Made by a program: the position numbers and the translations under genes. A stretch of DNA of 64,000 nt from Peptostreptococcaceae bacterium oral taxon 113 str. W5053 (GTDB lineage: Bacteria; Bacillota; Clostridia; Tissierellales; Peptoniphilaceae), in NCBI GenBank assembly GCA_000467935.1, contig KI259798.1, positions 16,618-80,617 of the forward strand, written 5' to 3'. Shown piece after piece: positions 55,027 through 63,433 of this stretch. A model generated the notes under the pieces. The model made no database searches, had not been told where the DNA came from, and saw nothing but the letters and a program-made list of their open reading frames with translations. Position 1 is the stretch's first letter, and each line of letters begins with the position of its first letter.

Positions 55027-55232
55027 CCCGTTGGAGGACAACGGAATATAATCGGAATCGGTTGAAAAATCCCGGACTCTTTTTGCAAATTCTCCAAGCG
55101 GCACGAATCAAGAGACGCGCTTTAAGAAGACCGGGCAAAGACAGGAAAAGCTTCATCCGACCGTTGGGAAGTTCAATGAGCCGACCCTAAGGTCATATGA
55201 AAGGAAATGTCTTCTTAATGGATAGAACGATG
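55027..55232 (+). other. Non-coding or small-ORF region between aroA and aroC
   Basis: About 200 bases without a confident gene. A 55-codon frame starts with TTG overlapping the aroA stop (55023) and ends at 55190. Its product is strikingly basic (ARIKRRALRRPGKDRK) but lacks a good ribosome binding site, and I recognise no family. The region could instead be an RNA leader ending in the terminator at 55233. Confidence 0.35.
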
Positions 55233-55262
55233 AAAAAGGCTGGCTGTGTGCAGTCTTTTTTT
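55233..55262 (+). terminator. Terminator upstream of aroC
   Basis: AAAAAGGCTG (55233-55242) pairs with CAGTCTTTTT (55251-55260) including one G-U pair, and T residues follow. It either ends the aroA transcript or attenuates aroC. Confidence 0.65.
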
Positions 55263-55263
55263 G

Positions 55264-55272
55264 TGTTATAAT
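55264..55272 (+). promoter_or_regulatory. Extended -10 promoter for aroC
   Basis: TGTTATAAT (TGnTATAAT) lies 21 bases before the aroC start, which would give a very short leader. No good -35 box is visible. Confidence 0.5.
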
Positions 55273-55293
55273 GGGGAAAATGAGGTGAGAGAG

Positions 55294-56397
55294 ATGGAAA
55301 ATACCTGGGGAAAATTTTATACCGTGGAAATCTTCGGCGCCTCTCATGAAAAAGAAGTGGGCGTACGAATTCATCTGCCCTTAGGCACGAAGATTGACTC
55401 CGAACAGGTACAGGAGGAGTTGAACCGACGCAAAGCCAAAAATGTATTCTGGAGTACCGGCAGACTGGAAGCCGATGAAATTTGCTGGGAAGGTTTGGAG
55501 AAAAACAAAGTCATCTCCACACCTCTTTGCGCCCGAGTGGAAAATAAAAACATAAAAAGCAAACACTATGACTTCTTTCCGAAGTTAAGACCGGGACATG
55601 CGGATTATCCCGCCTATGTAAAATACGGAAAATTATTTGCCGGGGGAGGCTTCTTTTCCGGACGTATGACGGCTCCCCTGGTCATCGCCGGAGCCGTGGC
55701 AAAACAATTTTTGAAAGAGCGGGGCGTGGAAATCGTCGGACAGATTTCAAAAATCGGAAGTGAAGAAGCCCGAAGTTTTTTAACATCCTTTCCGAATAAG
55801 AAAGAACGCACAATGCTTCGGCGATCCGACTTCCCCGTCATGGAGCCGGAATGCACCTCGAAAGGGGACAGCGTCAAAGACAATATGATTGCGGAAATCG
55901 GATTGGCTGTCTATGAACGGGACTCTGTCGGCAGTGCGGTGGAAGTGGGCGTTACAGGCTTACCCGCAGGACTGGGTGAACCCTTTTTCGGATCCTTGGA
56001 GTCACGGATTGCATCGTTGGCATTTTCAGTGCCCGGGGTCAAAGCGTTGGAGTTCGGCATGGGAAAAAACTTTGGAGAAATGAACGGCAGCAAAGCCAAC
56101 GACCTCTATGAAATCAAAGAAGGGAAAATCGTCACCGTGACCAATCACAACGGAGGAATTTTAGGAGGGCTCTCCACCGGAATGCCCTTGATATTTACCG
56201 TCACCTTTAAGCCACCCTCCTCCATCGGACGAAGACAACGGACCGTGACCCCTTACGGCGAAACGGCGGAATTGACTTTGGAAGGACGACACGATCCGGT
56301 GATTGCACCTCGTGCCGTGGTGGTTATGGAAGCCGTGTGTGCCATGGCGCTTTGGGATGCCCTTTTAGCCGGCGAGGAGACAGGATGGAAAAAATAA
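55294..56397 (+). CDS. aroC: Chorismate synthase
   Basis: A 367-residue FMN-dependent enzyme that makes chorismate from EPSP. Family motifs include the start WGKFYTVEIFGASHEKEVGV, RPGHADYPAYVKYG, GGFFSGRMTAPLVIAGA and FGMGKNFGEMNGSKAND, with NHNGGILGGLSTGMPL following. The start at 55294 follows GAGGTGA; an open frame from 55246 has no site. It overlaps the chorismate mutase-shikimate kinase gene by 13 bases, so they are made together. Confidence 0.96.
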   Translation: MENTWGKFYTVEIFGASHEKEVGVRIHLPLGTKIDSEQVQEELNRRKAKNVFWSTGRLEADEICWEGLEKNKVISTPLCARVENKNIKSKHYDFFPKLRPGHADYPAYVKYGKLFAGGGFFSGRMTAPLVIAGAVAKQFLKERGVEIVGQISKIGSEEARSFLTSFPNKKERTMLRRSDFPVMEPECTSKGDSVKDNMIAEIGLAVYERDSVGSAVEVGVTGLPAGLGEPFFGSLESRIASLAFSVPGVKALEFGMGKNFGEMNGSKANDLYEIKEGKIVTVTNHNGGILGGLSTGMPLIFTVTFKPPSSIGRRQRTVTPYGETAELTLEGRHDPVIAPRAVVVMEAVCAMALWDALLAGEETGWKK

Positions 56398-57134
56398 GAC
56401 GGGAAATTGACCGATTGGATACAGAAATCCGAAAAAAATTAGAAGAACGCTTTGTCCTGTCCGAGAAAATCGGCGCAGAAAAAAAAAGACAACATCTGCC
56501 CGTTCAAAACAGAGCTCGAGAAGAGGAAATTTTATCTCGGATTACGGGAGAAAAGGGAACACAGAGTTGGGCAATCCGCCGAAGCTATGAGGAAATTTTT
56601 CGCCTAAGCCGTGCTTTGCAACAGAAGGAAAAGGGAAGGCTCTATATCAGCGGCATGCCCGGAGCGGGCAAAAGCACCTTGGGACGCCTGCTGGCAGAGC
56701 GTTTCGGCGTTGATTTTTTGGATTTGGACGAAAAAATTACAGAACGATATGGAAAGGTGAACCGGATTTTTCAGGAAAAAGGAGAGTGCTTTTTTCGTGA
56801 AAAAGAAACGGAAGTTCTTTTGGAAACTTCGGCTTTTCGCGGCATCGTCGCTCTCGGCGGCGGCAGTCTGTTGAAAGAGGAAAATCGTAAGTTTTTGGAA
56901 AAGGGATGGTTGCTCTACCTTCACCGCAGTGTGGGGAATATTTTACAAGATATCCGATGGGAGAATCGCCCCCTTTTAGTGAAAGAAAAGGGTTTCGCTT
57001 TGGAAAAGCTCTGGGAGAAAAGGGGTTTTCTCTATGAAAACTTTAACGACTTTATTCAAATCAATGAAAATTCTATGGAACAAGTGCTCGGTGCCATGGC
57101 TGAAAAAGTAAACTTTATCTTTGATCAAACATAA
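56385..57134 (+). CDS. Chorismate mutase-shikimate kinase fusion
   Basis: A 249-residue two-domain enzyme. Residues 1-85 are an AroQ-type chorismate mutase (IRREIDRLDTEIRKKLEERFVLSEKIGAEKK, then a short third helix), making prephenate from chorismate. Residues 88-249 are a shikimate kinase with Walker A GMPGAGKSTLGRLLAE, DLDEKI, FREKETEVL and the GGGSLL substrate loop. The two steps flank EPSP synthase and chorismate synthase, whose genes precede it, so the fusion puts pathway entry and exit in one polypeptide. The start at 56385 follows GAGGAG inside aroC. Confidence 0.93.
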   Translation: MEKIRREIDRLDTEIRKKLEERFVLSEKIGAEKKRQHLPVQNRAREEEILSRITGEKGTQSWAIRRSYEEIFRLSRALQQKEKGRLYISGMPGAGKSTLGRLLAERFGVDFLDLDEKITERYGKVNRIFQEKGECFFREKETEVLLETSAFRGIVALGGGSLLKEENRKFLEKGWLLYLHRSVGNILQDIRWENRPLLVKEKGFALEKLWEKRGFLYENFNDFIQINENSMEQVLGAMAEKVNFIFDQT

Positions 57135-57157
57135 AAATACTTTTTTTAGGGGAAAAG

Positions 57158-57186
57158 TTGCAAGAAACAGAAACATATTATATAAT
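57158..57186 (+). promoter_or_regulatory. Promoter for rpsU
   Basis: TTGCAA (57158-57163), 17-base spacer and a perfect TATAAT (57181-57186), 53 bases before the rpsU start. Confidence 0.75.
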
Positions 57187-57238
57187 AATTCCATGCTTGC
57201 CGAAAGGCACTCTTGAAAGATGAGAGGGGGGAAGTACC

Positions 57239-57418
57239 ATGACCGAAATCAGAGTTGGAGATAATGAGTCTTTGGATAACGCGCTGAAACGTTTTCGCAG
57301 ACAAGTTGCACGTGCCGGCGTTATTGCCGAGTCCAGAAAAAGAGAACATTATGAAAAACCCAGCGTAAAGCGTAAGAAAAAATCAGAAGCTGCTAGGAAA
57401 AAGAAGAGTAAATTCTAA
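57239..57418 (+). CDS. rpsU: 30S ribosomal protein bS21
   Basis: A 59-residue basic protein reading [19 protein letters not shown] at the start and ending in a Lys/Arg-rich tail ([18 protein letters not shown]). This is bS21, which takes part in translation initiation on the 30S subunit. GAGGGGGG lies ahead of the ATG. Its position before nfeD-floA-phoH is typical of Firmicutes. It has its own promoter and terminator. Confidence 0.97.
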   Translation: MTEIRVGDNESLDNALKRFRRQVARAGVIAESRKREHYEKPSVKRKKKSEAARKKKSKF

Positions 57419-57438
57419 ATTTTGTTTTAGCAAAAATT

Positions 57439-57464
57439 AGCCCGATCCGTTTCGGGCTCTTTTA
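57439..57464 (+). terminator. Terminator after rpsU
   Basis: AGCCCGA (57439-57445) pairs with TCGGGCT (57452-57458), followed by CTTTTATT. Confidence 0.8.
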
Positions 57465-57526
57465 TTATCGAGCAAAAGATTGAATCAGATTTTCTGGGTA
57501 TAATAAGTCATATCGGAGGTGATGAT

Positions 57527-58153
57527 ATGCAAGAGATGCCTTGGTTTATTTTAACTTTATTATTGACCATGGCCTTTGTATCCTTAGTGATAACCGTTTT
57601 TGTTCCCAAACAAAAATACAGCTTGATTTTAATGGGACTGAGTTTCTTCGGCTATTTTGCCTTAACCATGATATTAGGAGACCAGGGAGCCGTTCCGTCC
57701 CTATTCTTTATACTGGGAATCATACTCCTTTTTGTAGAGTTATTCGTTCCCGGTTTCGGATTGCCCGGAATAGCCGGACTGTTTCTGATTGCGCTGGCGT
57801 CATCCATGGCGGCGGGAAGTCTCGCGATGGCTGTGATTATGGTAGGGATCGCCTTGTTGATATCCCTAATCACCATTTGGATATTGATTCGCATGGGATA
57901 CAACAAGACCATATTTCATGAATTGGCTTTAGAGACGCAGTTAACCGGAGAGGAAGGCTTTCACAGCGCATCCAACCAATCCTGCTATCTGGGCAAAGAA
58001 GGAATTACCGAAACCATTCTTCGCCCCAGCGGCATTATCCGTATCGGAGAAGAACGTTTGGACGTTGTCACTCGAGGAGAATTTATCCCCAAAGGGGAAA
58101 TTGTAGAAATCATTCGCATTGAAGGCGGAAAAAAACTTGTGAGGAGGAAATAA
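57527..58153 (+). CDS. NfeD-like membrane protein
   Basis: A 208-residue short NfeD-family protein. Four or five membrane helices occupy residues 5-130 (including FFILGIILLFVELFVPGFGLPGIAGLF, the conserved NfeD core). The C-terminal about 60 residues form an OB-like domain (GKEGITETILRPSGIIRIGEERLDVVTRGEFIPKG). NfeD proteins accompany flotillins and are thought to act with them in membrane organisation. GGAGGTGATGAT precedes the ATG. floA starts directly at its stop, with its ribosome binding site inside this gene. Confidence 0.93.
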   Translation: MQEMPWFILTLLLTMAFVSLVITVFVPKQKYSLILMGLSFFGYFALTMILGDQGAVPSLFFILGIILLFVELFVPGFGLPGIAGLFLIALASSMAAGSLAMAVIMVGIALLISLITIWILIRMGYNKTIFHELALETQLTGEEGFHSASNQSCYLGKEGITETILRPSGIIRIGEERLDVVTRGEFIPKGEIVEIIRIEGGKKLVRRK

Positions 58154-59143
58154 ATGCCCTATCAAATTTATGCACTGTTGATTATTGTATTCGTTATCAT
58201 CGGAATCATGATTTTCCTAAGCTTTGTGCCCATCGGATTATGGATTACCGCATTCTTCTCCGGCGTAAAGATTCGTTTATCTACGCTGATTGGAATGCGC
58301 CTGCGCCGAGTATTGCCTCGTCGTATCATCAATCCCTTGATTAAAGCCACCAAAGCCGGTTTAAGCATTAAAGTGGATCAATTGGAAGCGCACTATTTGG
58401 CGGGAGGAAATGTTAACACCCTGGTAGACGCTTTAATTGCCGCTCAGCGTGCGGAAATTCCCTTGGAATTTGAACGTGCCGCAGCCATCGACCTGGCAGG
58501 GCGAAACGTACTGGAAGCCGTACAAGTCAGCGTAAATCCGAAGGTTATCGAAACACCGAATATTGCCGCCGTTGCCAAAAACGGTATCGAAGTCATCGCC
58601 AAAGCGAAAGTAACCGTTCGCGCCAATATCGACCGCTTAGTCGGCGGTGCCGGGGAAGAAACCATTATCGCCCGTGTCGGTGAAGGCATTGTCACCACCG
58701 TCGGTTCGGCGGAAAGTCACAAAGAAGTTTTGGAAAACCCGGATTCCATTTCACAGGTGGTATTAAGCAAAGGCTTGGACAGCGGAACCGCCTTTGAAAT
58801 TTTATCCATTGATATTGCAGATGTGGACGTCGGACGAAACGTAGGGGCAAACCTTCAAACGGAACAGGCGGAAGCGGACAAACGAATTGCCCAAGCCAAA
58901 GCCGAAGAGAGAAGGGCCATGGCGGTAGCCCAAGAACAGGAAATGTTGGCTAAAGTTCAGGAAATGCGTGCAAAAGTTGTGGAAGCGGAAGCCCAAGTAC
59001 CCCTATCCATCGCCAAAGCCTTTGAAGAAGGTCACTTAGGGGTTATGGATTATTACAGAATGAAGAATATTCAATCGGATACGGAGATGAGAAGCGCCAT
59101 TTCTCAAAGCGGAAAAACAAACAATCAACCGATTAAAAAATAA
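58154..59143 (+). CDS. floA: Flotillin-like protein FloA
   Basis: A 329-residue membrane-scaffold protein of the FloA (UPF0365/YqfA) family. A short N-terminal hydrophobic hairpin (about residues 7-38) anchors it. A PHB/SPFH-type domain follows ([66 protein letters not shown]). It ends with an Ala/Glu-rich coiled coil ([19 protein letters not shown]). FloA gathers proteins into functional membrane microdomains. It pairs with the NfeD-like protein and probably with the small protein downstream. Confidence 0.96.
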   Translation: MPYQIYALLIIVFVIIGIMIFLSFVPIGLWITAFFSGVKIRLSTLIGMRLRRVLPRRIINPLIKATKAGLSIKVDQLEAHYLAGGNVNTLVDALIAAQRAEIPLEFERAAAIDLAGRNVLEAVQVSVNPKVIETPNIAAVAKNGIEVIAKAKVTVRANIDRLVGGAGEETIIARVGEGIVTTVGSAESHKEVLENPDSISQVVLSKGLDSGTAFEILSIDIADVDVGRNVGANLQTEQAEADKRIAQAKAEERRAMAVAQEQEMLAKVQEMRAKVVEAEAQVPLSIAKAFEEGHLGVMDYYRMKNIQSDTEMRSAISQSGKTNNQPIKK

Positions 59144-59154
59144 GGCGTGATCTT

Positions 59155-59613
59155 ATGAGAAGTATATTTATACTCATTATAATCATCTATGTGTGGAGCA
59201 AAATCATCGGTCTGATTGTCAAAACAGCCGGCGGCGGAAAAAATGCGAAAAAATCTCCCCAAAAACCGGTTCACCGCAATTGGTCGCAAAAGCAGGAGTC
59301 TTTTGTGAAACATCAAAAAACTGTCGTTCAACCGAAAATTATCCTTCAAGATAACGATGAAGAAAGCGTGGCGGAACGTCAAAAGGCCATCAACGAGATG
59401 AAACGCAAAAAGGAAATTGAAAAAAGGGACAGAGAGATCAAAGAGCGACAAAAAAGAGAGACATCGGTACACAAACAAGGGCTTATAAACAGGAACGTCG
59501 CAGCACAAACGGACGAAGGGAAAATCAAAGTCATCCCTTTGACCCAAGCCGTCATCTGGAAAGAGATTTTGGATGCTCCCTTGGCGTTAAGACAAGAGGA
59601 AAGAGTCGGATAA
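59155..59613 (+). CDS. Small membrane-anchored charged protein
   Basis: A 152-residue protein with one N-terminal membrane segment (SIFILIIIIYVWSKIIGLIV, about 3-22) and a strongly charged remainder. Residues about 75-105 (ERQKAINEMKRKKEIEKRDREI) look like a continuous charged helix or coiled coil. The C terminus IPLTQAVIWKEILDAPLALR is more ordered and might be a docking motif, since similar short segments end several uncharacterised Firmicute proteins. It follows floA by 11 bases and ends in a terminator, so it is the third gene of the nfeD-floA unit. No family assigned. Confidence 0.75.
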   Translation: MRSIFILIIIIYVWSKIIGLIVKTAGGGKNAKKSPQKPVHRNWSQKQESFVKHQKTVVQPKIILQDNDEESVAERQKAINEMKRKKEIEKRDREIKERQKRETSVHKQGLINRNVAAQTDEGKIKVIPLTQAVIWKEILDAPLALRQEERVG

Positions 59614-59628
59614 TCGACTCTTTTTTTT
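59603..59628 (+). terminator. Terminator of the nfeD-floA unit
   Basis: GAGTCG (59603-59608) pairs with CGACTC (59615-59620), followed by eight T residues. It overlaps the stop codon of the preceding gene. Confidence 0.8.
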
Positions 59629-59647
59629 GTGGACAAATCTCCCCCTG

Positions 59648-59656
59648 TGTTATAAT
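59648..59656 (+). promoter_or_regulatory. Extended -10 promoter for the phoH-recO operon
   Basis: TGTTATAAT (TGnTATAAT) lies 62 bases before phoH. TTGTGG (59627-59632) lies 18 bases upstream of the TATAAT as a possible -35. Confidence 0.55.
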
Positions 59657-59718
59657 AAGGACAGAAATGAGATCATGAGCTTATGGAGTCATGACATCGA
59701 GAAAACAAAGGAGAAAAT

Positions 59719-60750
59719 ATGGCTGAAAAAAGAATCACAGTGGAAAATATGGAAGAGTTAAAAGCTCTTTTTGGAGAATTGGACAAAAATATGGAAGTTT
59801 TGGAACGGGAACTGAATATTTCCGTACGCACCATGGACGGCGGTATTCTCTTACGGGGAGAAGAACTTCTGGTAGACTTGGGAGAAAAATCCATCGACAA
59901 ACTTTTGGAGATTCTCCACGAAGAAGGACGTATCGACACCCGTAATGTGGCCATTGTGGCAGACATGGTGAAAGAAGGACACGGCGACTCCATCAAAAAA
60001 CTTTTGAACGATGTGGTCACCGTCACCGCCCGAGGCAAAGCTGTCAAACCCAAAACCTTGGGACAAAAAAACTATGTGGACATGATTCGTAAACACGACA
60101 TCGTCTTCGGCATCGGCCCCGCCGGCACGGGTAAAACCTATTTGGCGATGGCGATGGCGGTCTCCGCGTTTAAAAACGGCGAAGTGGAACGCATCATCTT
60201 AACACGCCCCGCCGTGGAAGCGGGAGAGAGCTTAGGCTTTTTGCCCGGCGATTTGCAGGAGAAAATCGACCCCTATCTGCGTCCCCTGTACGACGCCCTC
60301 TTTGACATCTTAGGCTTCGACGCCTATGACCGACTCAAAGAACGGGGGCTCATTGAAGTGGCTCCGTTGGCGTATATGCGAGGTCGCACCTTGGACAACG
60401 TTTACGTTATTTTGGACGAAGCCCAAAACACCTCCAACGAACAGATGAAAATGTTTTTGACTCGATTGGGATACGGCTCAAAAGCCATTATCACCGGGGA
60501 TATCACCCAAGTGGACTTGCCCAAAGGCAAAAAATCGGGACTCCTTTTGGCTCGAAAAATCCTTCACAAGGTGGAAGGAATCGGCTTTGTAGACTTCACC
60601 ACCAAAGACGTGGTTCGCCATCCCTTGGTACAAAAAATCATCAACGCCTATGACCGGGCGGAAAATCAAAGAGAAGAAAAAGAACACATGGGGGAAGAAG
60701 TGAAAAAAGAAGCGACGAATAAGGCGGACAACAAATGGAACTATGCATAG
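59719..60750 (+). CDS. phoH: PhoH-family ATPase
   Basis: A 343-residue PhoH-like protein (YqfL/YbeZ group), an ATPase linked to RNA metabolism and ribosome maturation with YbeY. The N-terminal about 100 residues are the KH-like PhoH-specific region. The ATPase core has Walker A GIGPAGTGKT (131-140), VEAGESLGFLPGDLQEKIDPY and Walker B VYVILDEAQN. AAAGGAG precedes the ATG. It overlaps ybeY by 16 bases. First gene of phoH-ybeY-cdd-era-recO. Confidence 0.95.
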   Translation: MAEKRITVENMEELKALFGELDKNMEVLERELNISVRTMDGGILLRGEELLVDLGEKSIDKLLEILHEEGRIDTRNVAIVADMVKEGHGDSIKKLLNDVVTVTARGKAVKPKTLGQKNYVDMIRKHDIVFGIGPAGTGKTYLAMAMAVSAFKNGEVERIILTRPAVEAGESLGFLPGDLQEKIDPYLRPLYDALFDILGFDAYDRLKERGLIEVAPLAYMRGRTLDNVYVILDEAQNTSNEQMKMFLTRLGYGSKAIITGDITQVDLPKGKKSGLLLARKILHKVEGIGFVDFTTKDVVRHPLVQKIINAYDRAENQREEKEHMGEEVKKEATNKADNKWNYA

Positions 60751-61190
60751 ACAATCGACAAAGCCTGCCCCTGCCCCAAGGCATTGAACAAAAAATAGAA
60801 AAAGCCCTCTTGGCGGGACTTGCCGTGGAAGGCTGCACCACACAGGTGGAAATCAGCCTTTCCTTTGTGGACGAAGAGGAAATCCGAACCTTGAATCGGG
60901 AGTATCGAAACCGAGACAATATAACCGATGTGTTAAGTTTTCCCCTGGAAGAAGACTTTCCTCAGGAAAACGAACTCTTGGGCGACATCGTCCTCTGCGT
61001 AAAAAGAGCCGAAGAACAGGCACGGGAATACGGACACTCCACGGAACGGGAACTGCTCTATTTAAGCATCCACTCCCTTTTTCATCTTTTGGGTTATGAC
61101 CATATGGAGGAAGAGGAAAAGAAAATCATGCGGCAAAAAGAAAAAGACAGCCTAAAAAAATTGGAGGAACAAAATGAAAACGGACGGTGA
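60735..61190 (+). CDS. ybeY: Endoribonuclease YbeY
   Basis: A 151-residue metal-dependent RNase involved in 16S rRNA 3' end maturation and ribosome quality control. Motifs are NREYRNRDNITDVLSFP, LGDIVLC and the zinc triad HSLFHLLGYDH. It starts inside phoH and ends inside cdd, so all three are coupled. Confidence 0.95.
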   Translation: MELCIDNRQSLPLPQGIEQKIEKALLAGLAVEGCTTQVEISLSFVDEEEIRTLNREYRNRDNITDVLSFPLEEDFPQENELLGDIVLCVKRAEEQAREYGHSTERELLYLSIHSLFHLLGYDHMEEEEKKIMRQKEKDSLKKLEEQNENGR

Positions 61191-61581
61191 ACTGATACAA
61201 ATGGCATTCAAGCAAAAAGAAAAAGCCTATGCGCCCTATTCGGATTTTCACGTAGGCGCCATCGTAGAAATGGAAGACGGAAGCCTCTATGGCGGCTCCA
61301 ATATCGAAAACGCCTCCTATGGAGCCACCCGTTGTGCGGAACAGGTGGCCATCTTAAAAGCCGTAGAAGACGGCAAACGTCAAATCAAACGCATTGCCAT
61401 TGCCGCCGACGCCGACGACGTCTACCCCTGCGGCATCTGTCGTCAAATCATTCGGGAATTCGGACAAAACGCCCGCATTCTCATCGGCAACCACAAGACA
61501 CGCTATCGGGAACACACCTTGGAGGAACTTTTGCCCCACAGTTTCGGTCCCTCCGACCTGGAGGTGGACGAAAATGTATAA
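61174..61581 (+). CDS. cdd: Cytidine deaminase
   Basis: A 135-residue homotetramer-type cytidine deaminase (pyrimidine salvage). It shows AYAPYSDFHVGA, the catalytic TRCAEQVAILKA (zinc Cys and proton-shuttling Glu) and PCGICRQIIREF (two zinc cysteines). GGAGG precedes the ATG. It overlaps ybeY and era. Many Firmicutes have dgkA between ybeY and cdd; here it is absent. Confidence 0.96.
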   Translation: MKTDGELIQMAFKQKEKAYAPYSDFHVGAIVEMEDGSLYGGSNIENASYGATRCAEQVAILKAVEDGKRQIKRIAIAADADDVYPCGICRQIIREFGQNARILIGNHKTRYREHTLEELLPHSFGPSDLEVDENV

Positions 61582-62458
61582 ATCCGGCTTTGTCACCGTG
61601 ATCGGACGCCCCAACATGGGCAAATCCACTCTACTCAATCGGATTATCGGAGAAAAAATTTCCATCATCTCCGACAAAGCCCAAACCACCCGAAATCGGA
61701 TACAGATGATCTACACGGGCGAAAATATGCAAATCGTCTTTCTGGACACCCCGGGCATTCAAATGCCGAAAAACAATTTGGGCGAAGCCATGCTCAAAAT
61801 CTCCGAATCCGCTTTAAGAGATGTGGACATTATCCTCTTTATGGTGGATCAGAGCGAAGAGACGGGCAAACTGGATGCCTATATTATGGAAAGCTTGGAG
61901 AAGGTGGATACCCCGGTCATCCTCGTCATCAACAAAATCGACACCCAAGAGGAAAGCCACGTGCAAAAATTGGTGGAAAAATACCGGCGCATGAAGCGTT
62001 TTAAAGAGATTATCCCCCTAAGCGCCTTGGAAGGACAAAATATCGACCGACTCCTTCAAGCGGTGGAAAAACTTCTCCCCAAAGGACCTCAATATTATCC
62101 CGAAGACATGATTACCGATCGACCGGAACGCTTCATCATCTCGGAAATCATTCGGGAAAAAGCCTTAATCAACCTCTCCGAGGAAATCCCTCACGGCATT
62201 ATGGTGGAAATGGAACGCATCGAAAAAAGAGAAGGCAGAAACTTGGTGGATGTGGAAGCCGTGCTCTATGTGGAAAAGAAAAGCCACAAAGGCATCGTCA
62301 TCGGCAAAGACGGTGCTATGTTAAGACTCATCAGCGCCCAAGCCCGAGAAGACATCCAAAAACTTTTAGGAAACAAAGTCTTTCTGCGTATTTGGGTTAA
62401 AGTTGCAGAAAATTGGAGAAAAAAAGAACGCCAAATCAAAAGCTTCGGCTACAAATAA
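61574..62458 (+). CDS. era: GTPase Era
   Basis: A 294-residue GTPase that binds 16S rRNA and assists 30S assembly. The G domain has GRPNMGKSTLLN (G1), TTRNRIQ (G2), DTPGIQMPKNNLG (G3), NKID (G4) and SALEG (G5). The C-terminal KH domain has VIGKDGAMLRLISAQAREDIQ. The start at 61574 lies inside cdd behind GGAGGTG; the frame is open back to 61394 but only as an overlap with cdd. Confidence 0.96.
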   Translation: MYKSGFVTVIGRPNMGKSTLLNRIIGEKISIISDKAQTTRNRIQMIYTGENMQIVFLDTPGIQMPKNNLGEAMLKISESALRDVDIILFMVDQSEETGKLDAYIMESLEKVDTPVILVINKIDTQEESHVQKLVEKYRRMKRFKEIIPLSALEGQNIDRLLQAVEKLLPKGPQYYPEDMITDRPERFIISEIIREKALINLSEEIPHGIMVEMERIEKREGRNLVDVEAVLYVEKKSHKGIVIGKDGAMLRLISAQAREDIQKLLGNKVFLRIWVKVAENWRKKERQIKSFGYK

Positions 62459-62467
62459 GGAGAAATC

Positions 62468-63208
62468 ATGGACGTCAAAGGTGTGGTACTTTGGGAAAGT
62501 AAATTTAAAGAATCCAGCCGACTCTTACGAGTCTTTACCGACAAGCTGGGCAAAATCACCGTCTTGGCTCAGGGAGCGCTGCGCAAAAACGCAAAACACC
62601 TTTCCTTAACCCAACCCTTTACCTTAAATCACTACGAACTGATCCGAGGAAAAAGCTTCTATTATATTAAAGACGGAGAGGTCCTGATCTCCTATTACGA
62701 CCTGAGCAGAAAATACGAAAAAATCCTCTACGGCAATTTTGTACTGGAACTCCTGGACAGAACCGCCCCCGAAGAAGAACCCGTGCCCGGCATATTGGAA
62801 CTGTTGAACCGAAGTTTGGAAGGCATCTTAAATTCAGACGAAGAACTCTACGCCCTCTTCTTCGGCTTCGGGCTTTTGGAACGAACCGGCTTCGGCTCGG
62901 AGATTCGAGGGTGCATCCGCTGCGGCAATCGAAAAATCAAAGAACTCTACTTTGACCCGGAAGAAGGAGGCATCCTCTGCGAAAACTGCAATCGTCCCGG
63001 AAGTCTGCCCATCAGCAAAGAAGACTACAAAGCCCTCTATTTTTTAAAGCATAAACCGGAACGATTAAAGGAGGAGAACATCGACCGATCCTCTCGAGAG
63101 ATCTTATGGAAAATATCAAGCCTGGAATGCAGACTCCGTTTGGACATCCGTCATCTAAACAGTATGGATATGATAAACAAAATACAAAGAGAGAAAAAAA
63201 GAATTTAA
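62468..63208 (+). CDS. recO: DNA repair protein RecO
   Basis: A 246-residue RecO that helps load RecA on SSB-coated DNA. The N-terminal OB fold starts VKGVVLWESKFKESSRLLRVFTDKLGKITVLAQGALR. A helical domain follows with a four-cysteine zinc site, CIRCG and CENC. AAGGAG precedes the ATG, 10 bases after era. Last gene of the operon; no clear terminator follows within 60 bases. Confidence 0.95.
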   Translation: MDVKGVVLWESKFKESSRLLRVFTDKLGKITVLAQGALRKNAKHLSLTQPFTLNHYELIRGKSFYYIKDGEVLISYYDLSRKYEKILYGNFVLELLDRTAPEEEPVPGILELLNRSLEGILNSDEELYALFFGFGLLERTGFGSEIRGCIRCGNRKIKELYFDPEEGGILCENCNRPGSLPISKEDYKALYFLKHKPERLKEENIDRSSREILWKISSLECRLRLDIRHLNSMDMINKIQREKKRI

Positions 63209-63387
63209 CGTTTATTTTTTTTAGTCATCCGTCGTGCCGCCCCCTCCCGAAGGACTGCCCATGGACAAAGGAAGGAAAGGAGAGCGGAAGACTTTCTTTG
63301 TCAAACAAGGTCGCAGCATTTTCCGCAAGTGGACTTCATACGCCTATAAAGGATGGAAAAAAAAGCATGGTGAAAAGACAAAAAATA

Positions 63388-63396
63388 TGGTATAAT
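63388..63396 (+). promoter_or_regulatory. Extended -10 promoter for the CAP-domain gene
   Basis: TGGTATAAT (TGnTATAAT) lies 38 bases before the start codon, in the 225-base gap after recO that otherwise shows no gene. Confidence 0.55.
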
Positions 63397-63433
63397 CGAC
63401 TTATTATAGAAAATATATAAGGAGAATGAATTT

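Noticed and set aside
55027..55232. Second T-box between aroA and aroC
   Set aside because: No TGGN box, AGAGAG motif or antiterminator pairing could be found.
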